Assembly (NCBI GenBank): GCA_038106185.1
Contig: JAYODE010000041.1
Location: 1-29,320 of the forward strand
Direction: 5' to 3'
DNA length: 29,320 bases
From: UBA4582 sp038106185
GTDB taxonomy: Bacteria; Pseudomonadota; Gammaproteobacteria; Pseudomonadales; Azotimanducaceae
Shown here: positions 7,628-15,308 of the stretch, in pieces
Layout of the letters: each line of letters starts with the position of its first letter
Numbering within the stretch: the first letter of the stretch is position 1
Notes under the pieces: generated by a model
Database searches by the model: none
Seen by the model: the letters and a program-made list of their open reading frames with translations, nothing else
What the model was told of the DNA's origin: nothing
Made by a program: the position numbers and the translations under genes

Positions 7628-9505
7628 CTAGGCCTGCTTCAGCACACTACCTATCCAACGGTCCACTCGCCGCTCCAGCAGTGATAAGGGCAGCGCTCCG
7701 CCGCCAAGCACCGTGTCGTGAAAGGCGCGTATATCAAACTGATCTCCCAGCGCCAATTCCGCTTTGGCGCGCAGACTCTGTATTTTCAGCATACCTATCT
7801 TATAACTCGTTGCCTGACCGGGCATGATGATATAGCGCTGAATTTCTGATCTGACATTTTCTAGAGGCTGTGGCGAGTTTGCCAGGAAGTAATCAATAGC
7901 CTCTTGCTCTGTCCAGCCGCGAGCATGTAAGCCTGTGTCTACCACAAGGCGAATGGCCCGCCAGATTTCGGAGGTGAGCTGGCCAAAACGCGAGTAGGGA
8001 CTTAAGTAGGTTGCTGGCATTTCCTTTGCGAGCACCTCGGCGTACAGTCCCCAACCTTCACTATAGGCCGTAAAGCCGGCTCGGGTTCGAAACAATGGCA
8101 GACCCTGCAACTCCTGGGCAATGGATATTTGCATGTGATGACCCGGGATGCCTTCGTGATACGCAACCACCTCCAGCAGGCTTTTTGGCATGGTTGTCAT
8201 GTCTGACAAGTGGGCATAGTAGACCCCTGGACGTGTGCCATCAGGCGTTCCTCGAAAGTAATGCTGCGCGGCGCCGTCGCGCTCGCGAAACGACTCGACC
8301 CGCTTCACCACCAGATCTGCTTTGGGTAGCAAGCCAAAGAAGGCAGGAATTTGTTGTTTCAGCGCATTAATCGCTGTGCTGGCATCATCGATATAAGCTT
8401 GTCGTCCGGCATCGGTATTGGGATAGTAGTTCCAGTCGCCACCTCTTACTGAGTCCATAAAGCTATCGAGATCGCCTTCGAAATTCACTTCCGTGACGAT
8501 CAATGCCATCTCAGCGCGCAGGCGCGCAACCTCAGCCAGGCCAATGTTATGAATCTCCTCGGCGCTCAAATTCGTCGTGGTCTGGCTACCCAAACGATAT
8601 TCGTAATAGGCGGCGCCATTGGGTTGGCTGCCAACGCCGGTAGATTTCGCGGGTACTTTATCTTGCTCAGCCTCTGCCCAATCAATCACAGATTCGTAAA
8701 TCGGCTGAAAATCCTGAAGTAGCGCTAACCGTGCACTGGTCAGCAGTTGATCGGCTTGCTCAGCATTGATCAGCGAATTGTCAAGCAAGGTGTTAATTTC
8801 GTGCTTGATATCTGCCCAGATCGGGCTGTCTTCACTGGGCGCTTCACCAACCTCGCTGGCGCCAAAAGGTGCGCCGCTGATAATAGCTTTGGATTGTTTT
8901 ATGACGCCATCCAGGGCGAACCCAGGGGTTGTGATCCCCAGCGCCGAGGTCCGTTTGGCGTTGTTCAATGCCGTGGTCATGTAGGGTGCCACTGCTTTGA
9001 TCCGCGCTATGTAGGCCTCCATATCCGCGAGGTTATCCACTTGATGAATGTTAATCAGAAAAGTGGGCAGCTGGCTTTGATCGCCGTTCATTTGGTCAAA
9101 GGTCAGACCGCTGTAGAAAAACGCTTCCGCTTTGCGCATTCGCTCATATTGATAGGTCCAGATATCGAATGAAGTCTGCTCTTCATTGGACAGGCTCTCA
9201 TAGTCGAACAAGCGGTTCAAATCTGTCACCGTCTGCTGCTTCCAAGCGAGGTGAGTCTTAAACGCCTCGTAGCTGTTGTCATCTAATTCGTTATTACGGT
9301 CTTTGCGGCCCATGTAGGTCAGACTGATGGGTGAAAATTGTATTTCTTCCTCGTACCGGGCGTCGAACCACTCATTGATACTAACGGTCGGCTGCTCATG
9401 GGCAACGGGACCGCAGCTACTCAGCAGCAAGGCCGCCGCCAGAAAGCCAAGGAATGAAAAAATAGAAGAAAAGTGAAGAGGGTTACGGCGGTAAAGTAAT
9501 CTCAT
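7628..9505 (-). CDS. DUF885-family lipoprotein, putative metallopeptidase
   Basis: A predicted lipoprotein of 625 residues with lipobox LSSC near residue 31. The C-terminal half carries the DUF885 hallmark motifs in order: HEGIPGHHMQ (about 450-459), YSEGWGLYAE (about 481), DTGLHARGW (about 523) and PGQATSYKIG (about 562). The HExxPGHH motif with a downstream Glu-rich helix suggests a zinc-dependent peptidase-like site, but substrates for most of the family are unproved. The ATG at 9505 is chosen because it gives a lipoprotein signal; an ATG at 9520 and a TTG at 9559 are also possible and no start has a good Shine-Dalgarno. It follows the M20 peptidase gene by about 180 nt on the same strand, suggesting a shared role in envelope peptide hydrolysis. 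Confidence 0.9.
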   Translation of the reverse strand: MRLLYRRNPLHFSSIFSFLGFLAAALLLSSCGPVAHEQPTVSINEWFDARYEEEIQFSPISLTYMGRKDRNNELDDNSYEAFKTHLAWKQQTVTDLNRLFDYESLSNEEQTSFDIWTYQYERMRKAEAFFYSGLTFDQMNGDQSQLPTFLINIHQVDNLADMEAYIARIKAVAPYMTTALNNAKRTSALGITTPGFALDGVIKQSKAIISGAPFGASEVGEAPSEDSPIWADIKHEINTLLDNSLINAEQADQLLTSARLALLQDFQPIYESVIDWAEAEQDKVPAKSTGVGSQPNGAAYYEYRLGSQTTTNLSAEEIHNIGLAEVARLRAEMALIVTEVNFEGDLDSFMDSVRGGDWNYYPNTDAGRQAYIDDASTAINALKQQIPAFFGLLPKADLVVKRVESFRERDGAAQHYFRGTPDGTRPGVYYAHLSDMTTMPKSLLEVVAYHEGIPGHHMQISIAQELQGLPLFRTRAGFTAYSEGWGLYAEVLAKEMPATYLSPYSRFGQLTSEIWRAIRLVVDTGLHARGWTEQEAIDYFLANSPQPLENVRSEIQRYIIMPGQATSYKIGMLKIQSLRAKAELALGDQFDIRAFHDTVLGGGALPLSLLERRVDRWIGSVLKQA

Positions 9506-9542
9506 AGGAACAACCAACATCAAGTCAAGTGTGCGAGGAAGC

Positions 9543-9562
9543 GCTTTGCTGCGAAGCAAAGC
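9543..9562 (-). other. Stable 8-bp hairpin between two peptidase genes
   Basis: GCTTTGCT (9543-9550) and AGCAAAGC (9555-9562) form a perfect stem with a 4-nt loop (GCGA on plus, TCGC on minus). It lies downstream of the M20 gene and upstream of the DUF885 start at 9505. There is no T-run on the minus strand, so a transcript-processing or attenuation structure is as likely as a terminator. Confidence 0.4.
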
Positions 9563-9685
9563 CTCGTCATGCCGACCCTGGGATCAAACTGCCAGCTATA
9601 CTCAGCTGCCTGCGTTCGATGGCCAATCGACATTTTCGAGAGATTCTACTATTAACGATTTGAAGTAACAGCCTAAAGTTATCGT

Positions 9686-11214
9686 CTATTGGCTGTCCTG
9701 GGCCGGCCAGCCAGCATACACCTTGACAAGCTGCTCAAGAAACTCCCGACTGGCATACAAAGATTTTACCGGTACCTTTTCGTTCAAACCGTGGGCATTG
9801 ACAGCACCAGGGTCGGTAAACAGACCGCTCACACCGTAGGTTGGAATGCCGGCCGGCGTCAGGAAGCGGCCGTCAGTACCGCCAGCTATCATGCTGGGTA
9901 TGACTGGTACCCCGGGCCACATTTGTTCGCTCAAGGTCTCTATCGGCTGCATGATGTCGCGGGTGAGTTGCGGTGCAGCAGAGGTTTTTTCTGGCGGGTC
10001 GGCAAAGGTGATAGTCACGCTTGCGTCGCTCACTACCTGCTCCAGGGTCAAGCGAATGTTCTCAGCAGTGTTGCCGGGAAAGATTCTGCAATTGACGTTA
10101 GCAGTCGCGCGTTGCGGTAAAGCATTCTTCGCATGACCTGCGGATACCTGAGTTGCGACACAGGTAGTATGCAGAATGGCATTCAAACTGGGATTGAGGG
10201 TAAGCCTTGCCAGCGCCTCGGGATTGGGCGGTGTGGTGAGAATATCGAGCATGTCGCTGGCAACCTGTGGTTGTGTTTCCAGTTTCGCCATCCGCTCAAA
10301 GAAGCTGCGAGTGGTGCTATTGAATTCTATCGGAAAGACATGCTGTGATACCCGTTCGAGCGCGGCTGTTAGCTGGTAGATCGCGTTATCGGTACGTGGT
10401 CTCGATGAGTGCCCGCCAGGGTTTCTGACTTCGAATTGGTAATCCTGGTAGAGCTTTTCGCCTGACTGCACGCCTTGATACAAGGGCGTGCCATCACCGC
10501 TCAATCTGCCACCGCCGCCCTCGTTCAGGGCGAATTTGGCATTGATCAGATCGCGATGATGTTCCAGCAGATAACGAACGCCATTGAAGGTGTTCGGAGT
10601 CTCCTCGCCACAGGTCAAGGCGAGTTTGACGCTGCGGCGCAGAGGATATTGGGATTCATTCAAGCCTTTCATGACATCAACAAAAATGGCCGCCATGGAT
10701 TTGTCGTCAGCAGTACCGCGGCCATAGAAATAGCCGTCCTCCTCGATCAACGTGAACGGGTCTCGCTCCCAGTCGGCTCGATTGGCCTCGACAACATCTA
10801 TGTGAGCAAGCAGAAGGATAGCTTCCTCATCTGGCAAGCTGCCATGGAGCGTTGCGACCAGGTTACCCTGTTGTGGCCACTCAGAAGGAACAATAACGTG
10901 AATATCTTCTGCTTTGACACCGGCAGCTCTCAGCTGATCAGCCATGGCCTGTGCGGCGATGGTACAGCTGCCCGATGACAGGGTCGTATTGATTTCAACT
11001 AACTGCTTATACACCGCTCGAAAGGCGAGCTCCTTATTGCCAGGATCGCCGGGCTGCGNNNNNNNNNNNNNNNNNNNNNNNNNNNNNNNNNNNNNNNNNN
11101 NNNNNNNNNNNNNNNNNNNNNNNNNNNNNNNNNNNNNNNNNNNNNNNNNNNNNNNNNNAATCGCTGCTGAATCACCCTTAAGGCCTTCAGGAAAATTGTG
11201 TTTAACCTGTTCAT
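9686..11214 (-). CDS. M20-family metallopeptidase, N-terminus interrupted by gap
   Basis: A zinc-dependent amidohydrolase/peptidase of the M20 family. The visible body (minus strand from 11058) has LLAHIDVVEA with the first metal His and Asp, PFTLIEEDGYFYGRGTADDKS with the bridging Asp, LTCGEETPN with the catalytic Glu, ARFALNEGG-like metal-site context, and a lid domain holding NPGGHSSRP. The C-terminal VIPSMIAGGTDGRFL motif is also typical. The probable true start is the ATG at 11214, preceded by GGAG with 8-nt spacing and encoding MNRLNTIFLKALRVIQQR before the gap, which looks like the start of a signal or anchor. That frame does not join the downstream frame across exactly 100 bases, so the gap length is nominal. 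An in-frame reading from 11290 is an accident of the N count. Confidence 0.85.
11059..11158. other. 100-N scaffold gap
   Basis: Exactly 100 N. It interrupts the N-terminal coding part of the M20 peptidase. The flanks share no obvious overlap, so some sequence is genuinely missing; to keep frame from the ATG at 11214 its length should be 2 modulo 3. Confidence 0.98.
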
Positions 11215-11404
11215 GGGTGTCACTCCGTAGCTTCAACCTCGGCGCAGAGGCTTGGCGAAAATGTGTAGTGTTCTGCGTCCAGTCTGGCATTCGGACTGCA
11301 TCAGGATAGCAGTAAGTGCCTGATTAAGTGGCGCCTCTGATGGCGGCTGATCCAGGCTGGCGTCGCAAGATAACCCGGTGTCAGCATGAGACGCAACATT
11401 GCAG

Positions 11405-11410
11405 TATACT
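11405..11410 (+). promoter_or_regulatory. Possible -10 element of the GMC oxidoreductase gene
   Basis: TATACT matches a sigma-70 -10 hexamer at five of six positions, 28 nt before the ATG at 11439. No convincing -35 hexamer is found 16-18 nt upstream, so this is weak. Confidence 0.25.
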
Positions 11411-11438
11411 TTGGCGAAGTTTCCGAAGGTTCAGACCC

Positions 11439-13073
11439 ATGAAAATAGCAGACTATATTATTGTCGGCGCTGGCAGTGCCGGTTGTGTGCTTGCCAACCG
11501 GCTGTCAAAAGATGGCAGAAACTCGGTCCTGTTGCTTGAGGCGGGGGGGCGTGACGACAATACCTTCATTCATATGCCAGCGGGTTTTGCGCAACTGGTA
11601 CCAAAAGCCAATGCGCATAATTACGGATTTGAAACCGAATCGGAACCGAATCTGAACAACCGTCAGCTTTACTGGCCACGAGGACGAGGCTGGGGTGGCT
11701 CTTCATCGATTAATGCGATGGTATACATTCGAGGTAATGCCTGGGATTACGATCATTGGAGTCAGCTGGGGAACACCAGTTGGTCCTATGCGAATGTTTT
11801 GCCTTATTTCAAGCGAGCAGAGCATTTTTCCGGTGATGGTGACCAGCAATACCATGGCTATGATGGGCCCCTGCATGTCAAAAAATCGGATCGCAGTGAC
11901 GATGTGCTGCTGAATAAATTTGTTGAGGCAGGTGCTCAGGCAGGATTTCCTCTCACCGAGGACTTTAATGGCCGCCAGCAAGAAGGCTTTTCCCGGTATG
12001 AACATACGATTCGAGGCGCAAAACGAAACAGTGCAGCCAGAGCCTATCTCCATCCTGTGCTCAATCGCGCCAATCTGCAGACTCAGGAAAATGTTACAGT
12101 CGATCGGGTCTTATTTGAGGGCAGAAAGGCCGTTGGTATCGAATACCTGCTGGGCGGCGTAAAACAGGTAGCCAAAGCCAACAAAGAAGTTATTCTCGCG
12201 GCGGGTTCATTGAATTCGCCGCAGATCTTGATGCGCAGTGGTGTCGGTGCGATCGAGGATATTCAGCCCCATGGTATCGAGATGGTGCATGAATTACCGG
12301 GTGTGGGCCAAAACCTGCAGGATCATTTAGGTGTCGTCAGTCAGTTCGCCTGTACCCAGCCTGTGACACTGCATCGCTCGGCGGTGTGGTGGCGAACGGC
12401 CTTGGCTGGGATCAAGTATCTGCTCTGGGGTACCGGCGATGCGTCGTATCCTCCCACCGCGGGTGGTGCATTTTTTAAGTCACATCCAGACAAACTCCTG
12501 CCCGACATGCAGCTGCACTATGTCTCAGCAGCCATGGCTGATACCCATGGGCGAGCGGGCATAACGCCGGAGCATGGCTTTTCCAGCATAGTCTATGGCT
12601 GTCGACCCGAGAGTCGCGGGCGTCTGACCCTGAAGAGCGCAGATCCAGCTGATGCGCCGCTGCTGCATCCTAACTACCTGTCGGCAGAACAGGACATTAT
12701 TGATCTGCGTAATGGCTTTCGCGAGACTCGTCGGGTGTTCATGCAACCAGCGTTTGACGAATATCGTGGTCGGCAGCTCAAACCGGGTCCAGATGTAGAT
12801 ATTGATGATGATGCGCAACTGGATGCTTGGATCAAGGCGACGGCGGAAACCCTCTATCATCCGGTAGGGACCTGCAAAATGGGCACTGATGCCATGGCTG
12901 TGACTAACGAACATGGACAGGTGCATGGAATGGAATGTTTGCGTGTAGTAGACGCCTCCTTAATGCCGACTCTGATAGGGGGCAACACCAACGCCCCAGT
13001 CATCATGATGGCAGAAAAGATCTCTGATCATATTTTAGGGCAGAGCTTTCTGGCCGCAGAAAATCTGGTCTAA
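11439..13073 (+). CDS. GMC-family FAD-dependent alcohol/choline dehydrogenase-like oxidoreductase
   Basis: A 544-residue flavoprotein. The FAD-binding Rossmann motif GAGSAG is at 10-15, with acidic LEAGG at the end of the second strand. GMC signature 1 (GGSSSINAMVYIRG) is at about 86-99 and signature 2 (GSLNSPQILMRSG) near 256-268. The C-terminal active-site segment YHPVGTCKMG gives the catalytic His at about 474, and NTNAPV near 516 supplies the second catalytic residue, here Asn. This form is typical of AlkJ-, polyethylene-glycol- and choline-dehydrogenase-like members that oxidise primary alcohols to aldehydes, usually passing electrons to the membrane quinone pool rather than O2. The ATG at 11439 has AAGG about 10 nt upstream; an in-frame ATG at 11328 would put a non-homologous leader before the Rossmann fold. 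It converges with the SDR gene. Confidence 0.92.
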   Translation: MKIADYIIVGAGSAGCVLANRLSKDGRNSVLLLEAGGRDDNTFIHMPAGFAQLVPKANAHNYGFETESEPNLNNRQLYWPRGRGWGGSSSINAMVYIRGNAWDYDHWSQLGNTSWSYANVLPYFKRAEHFSGDGDQQYHGYDGPLHVKKSDRSDDVLLNKFVEAGAQAGFPLTEDFNGRQQEGFSRYEHTIRGAKRNSAARAYLHPVLNRANLQTQENVTVDRVLFEGRKAVGIEYLLGGVKQVAKANKEVILAAGSLNSPQILMRSGVGAIEDIQPHGIEMVHELPGVGQNLQDHLGVVSQFACTQPVTLHRSAVWWRTALAGIKYLLWGTGDASYPPTAGGAFFKSHPDKLLPDMQLHYVSAAMADTHGRAGITPEHGFSSIVYGCRPESRGRLTLKSADPADAPLLHPNYLSAEQDIIDLRNGFRETRRVFMQPAFDEYRGRQLKPGPDVDIDDDAQLDAWIKATAETLYHPVGTCKMGTDAMAVTNEHGQVHGMECLRVVDASLMPTLIGGNTNAPVIMMAEKISDHILGQSFLAAENLV

Positions 13074-13138
13074 CGCCAACCAAGACCAAGAGCGCGAGTT
13101 GGCAAGGTGTTGGCAGTGAAGTCTATGAAGGTGGCGTG

Positions 13139-13861
13139 CTAGAAAGTTTCCTTAAAGGTCCGCAAGTCCAACTCATGACTCCAGGCTGTTTTCGGCTGCT
13201 GATAAAGATACATATAGGCCTCAGCAATACCGTTCAGGCTGACCAGGCCATCCTCGCCTGCACGCTCGGCGAAACGGGGTAACCCCTTGATGATTTTTTC
13301 GCCGGCTATGCCGCCGTCAATGACGATGTGAGCGACGTGAATGCCCTGAGGTTGAAACTCTCTGGCAAGACTCTGGGCCATGGCTCGTAAGCCGGCCTTA
13401 GCGGCGGTGAAGGGCGCAAACTGAGGTTTGCCGCGCATTGAGGCGCTGGCACCAGTGAACAGCAGGGTGCCAGCGCCTCGTGGTTGCATGACCTTCAGGG
13501 TTTCACGAGCAAACAGAAAGCCGCCGAGGGTGCAGACTCGCCAGCACCGCTCAAAAAATTCCGCTGTCATACTTAAAAAATCGCCATTGAAATTGTTACC
13601 GGCATTGTAAATTGCCAGGTCTATGGGACCGATCGCCTCTGCTCGCCGAATCAGCGCTATCACGTCAGCTTCAGCCGTCGCATCGCAGACCACGGCGGTT
13701 GCCTGACCGCCATTGGCCTTGATCTGGCTCACGACTGTATCCAATTTGCTTGCGGTGCGTCCCGCAGCGATGACGTGCAGGCCCAGTTTCGCGGCATGGT
13801 CACAAAGATAGCCGCCGACCCCTTCAAATGGGCCCACGCCGAGAATGATGGCTGTTTTCAT
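13139..13861 (-). CDS. SDR-family protein with Phe in place of the catalytic Tyr
   Basis: A 240-residue short-chain dehydrogenase/reductase-fold protein. The N-terminal beta strand and glycine-rich turn read IILGVGPFEGVGG (6-18). AGR near 33-35 suggests NADP preference, NAG is at 86-88 and the catalytic-Ser region is TGASAS (136-141). Where the classical YxxxK is expected the sequence is FTAAK (151-155), so the catalytic Tyr is Phe while the Lys is kept. From memory this variant occurs in a whole SDR subfamily with the following IHVAHIVIDG motif, so it is probably not a local mutation. Activity may rely on another donor, or the protein may not be a classical oxidoreductase. AGGA lies about 10 nt before the ATG. 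It lies 62 nt downstream of the PhyH-type gene on the same strand, and is probably in the same operon. Confidence 0.88.
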   Translation of the reverse strand: MKTAIILGVGPFEGVGGYLCDHAAKLGLHVIAAGRTASKLDTVVSQIKANGGQATAVVCDATAEADVIALIRRAEAIGPIDLAIYNAGNNFNGDFLSMTAEFFERCWRVCTLGGFLFARETLKVMQPRGAGTLLFTGASASMRGKPQFAPFTAAKAGLRAMAQSLAREFQPQGIHVAHIVIDGGIAGEKIIKGLPRFAERAGEDGLVSLNGIAEAYMYLYQQPKTAWSHELDLRTFKETF

Positions 13862-13923
13862 GGTGTAGAGTCCTGTGCATTGGTGTTCAGGTTGTCAGGC
13901 AGAACCTGAAGTGAGCCAGCAGA

Positions 13924-15084
13924 CTAAATCGATAAATCTTTCAGGTTATAGTCGCGAATGACCCGCTCAAACATCTCCTGGCTGTATCGATACTCATCTT
14001 CCAGCCCTGCAAATGGCTGATAGTGATAGCGGCGTTCCGTCGGATAGTATTGGGCGCGTGCGTCAATGGCAACGGCGATGACGCGAGAACGTTCAAAAAT
14101 ACGAGCGGCGTCATAGACCTCGGTGGATTTCTGCCCCAGTGCACCATGGGCGCCAAGGACCGATCGACGACGATGGAAACCAAAGGTCAACGACACTCGA
14201 ATATCAGCAGATGTGTTGGCAAACGAGGCGTGGAGCATTTGACGATTGACGACAGTCACGTCGCCCGCATGACAGGTCAGAGGAACCGCGCCTGGCAATT
14301 GGTCAGATCCGCGGTTTTGTTCGACCAACGATTTGATATCAATGCGACCTAGCTTGTGAGTGCCAGGCATGACCCAAAGGCAATTAGCCGTTGTGCTGGG
14401 ATACAGTTGAACCTGAAAGTTAAAGCCGTGAATCCCCTGATCCCATTCGGGCGATTGCCAGTGAGTTACGCCATCCTGATGCCAGGAAACTGAACCACCA
14501 AGACCGGGCAGCTTGACAAAGGTCGCATCATTGTAAGGGACGAAATCCGCGCCATTGATGGCTTCGCAAACAGTCAGCAGATCCGGGTGACCATATAAAC
14601 GTAATCCAGACGGCATGGTCTGACACATGCCGCCTATGATGTGCACGACCTCATTGGGCGCATCAGCCCCAGGCGTTGGCTCACGCATGCGGGTCGGATG
14701 GCGCCCGCCAAGAACCTCTGTGCCGCCCCAGGGGTCGGACAGGGGTTTGACGAACGAATATGGATTTTGTTTGAACTGGCGACCGTAGGCCGGCCGGCCC
14801 TTCGCATCCAGCAGAGCGCCGCGTCCAGTCGGGGCGTGCTCCAGTAAAAATTCAATGTCAGCCCGCAGAGCTGAGACTTCATCTGCGGAGATGACATTTT
14901 CAAACACATAGAAACCGTGCTGCCAGTAGGCGTCGAGAATATGTTGCTGCAGCTGACCCTGATCGTCGAGCAACAAGGGGCCGCGATTACCCATCTGGTC
15001 TCTCAGAGCCGCGCCGCGTTCCTGATAAGCGGCCATGGTCGCGCTGTATTCCTGTGCCGTCAGGGTGTTGCCAGTCTCGGACAT
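13924..15084 (-). CDS. Phytanoyl-CoA dioxygenase (PhyH) family Fe(II)/2-oxoglutarate oxygenase
   Basis: A 386-residue member of the PhyH-like non-haem iron oxygenases. The facial triad is visible: HQD in SWHQDGVTHW (His about 202, Asp about 204) and the distal His in QMLHASFANTS (about 285), followed by an Arg (about 296) placed to bind 2-oxoglutarate. The N-terminal half has the typical helix YWQHGFYVFENVISADEVSAL. Family members hydroxylate acyl-CoAs, phosphonates, ectoine and other small molecules; the substrate here is unknown. AGGAG upstream gives 5-nt spacing to the second of two adjacent ATGs (15084), preferred to the first (15087, 2 nt). It is divergent from the MIOX-like gene and followed by the SDR gene. 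The head-to-head link with a di-iron HD-domain oxygenase recalls PhnY/PhnZ. Confidence 0.88.
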   Translation of the reverse strand: MSETGNTLTAQEYSATMAAYQERGAALRDQMGNRGPLLLDDQGQLQQHILDAYWQHGFYVFENVISADEVSALRADIEFLLEHAPTGRGALLDAKGRPAYGRQFKQNPYSFVKPLSDPWGGTEVLGGRHPTRMREPTPGADAPNEVVHIIGGMCQTMPSGLRLYGHPDLLTVCEAINGADFVPYNDATFVKLPGLGGSVSWHQDGVTHWQSPEWDQGIHGFNFQVQLYPSTTANCLWVMPGTHKLGRIDIKSLVEQNRGSDQLPGAVPLTCHAGDVTVVNRQMLHASFANTSADIRVSLTFGFHRRRSVLGAHGALGQKSTEVYDAARIFERSRVIAVAIDARAQYYPTERRYHYQPFAGLEDEYRYSQEMFERVIRDYNLKDLSI

Positions 15085-15219
15085 CATCGCTCCTGATTGT
15101 GCTTGGACCTTTCAGGTAGTTACCCTTTCAGCCCGCGGTTGAGGTCGTACGCTGGATGATAGCAAAGAGTGTACGCCAGAAATGAGCATAAAGGGGCAAG
15201 TGTTGCGGTTCAATAGGCG

Positions 15220-15264
15220 CGCTGTCAGCGAGGGTGTCTGCGCAAAGCATTGACGCTGACAGGC
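15220..15264. promoter_or_regulatory. Paired operator-like inverted repeats in the PhyH/MIOX divergent region
   Basis: CTGTCAGCG (15222-15230) and CGCTGACAG (15254-15262) form a perfect 9-bp inverted repeat, with half-site centres 32 bp apart, about three helical turns. Each arm is also close to a palindrome: CGCTGTCAGCG (15220-15230) is perfect around a central T, and CGCTGACAGGC (15254-15264) is nearly so. The right site overlaps a -35-like TTGACG. This fits two dimer sites for one regulator controlling one or both divergent genes. Confidence 0.5.
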
Positions 15265-15277
15265 AGAGGTGGTTAAT
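15250..15277 (+). promoter_or_regulatory. Candidate sigma-70 promoter for the MIOX-like gene
   Basis: TTGACG (15250-15255, five of six matches) is separated by 16 nt from GTTAAT (15272-15277, four of six). The start codon is at 15309, leaving a leader of about 25 nt that contains the Shine-Dalgarno. The -35 overlaps the operator-like site, so repression by occlusion is plausible. Confidence 0.4.
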
Positions 15278-15308
15278 TCTGCGTAACCGCAGATGGAAAG
15301 GTGTGAGG

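Noticed and set aside
8747..9172. Long open frame on the plus strand opposite the DUF885 gene
   Set aside because: It is antisense to a well-supported gene with family motifs, has no Shine-Dalgarno and no recognisable domain.
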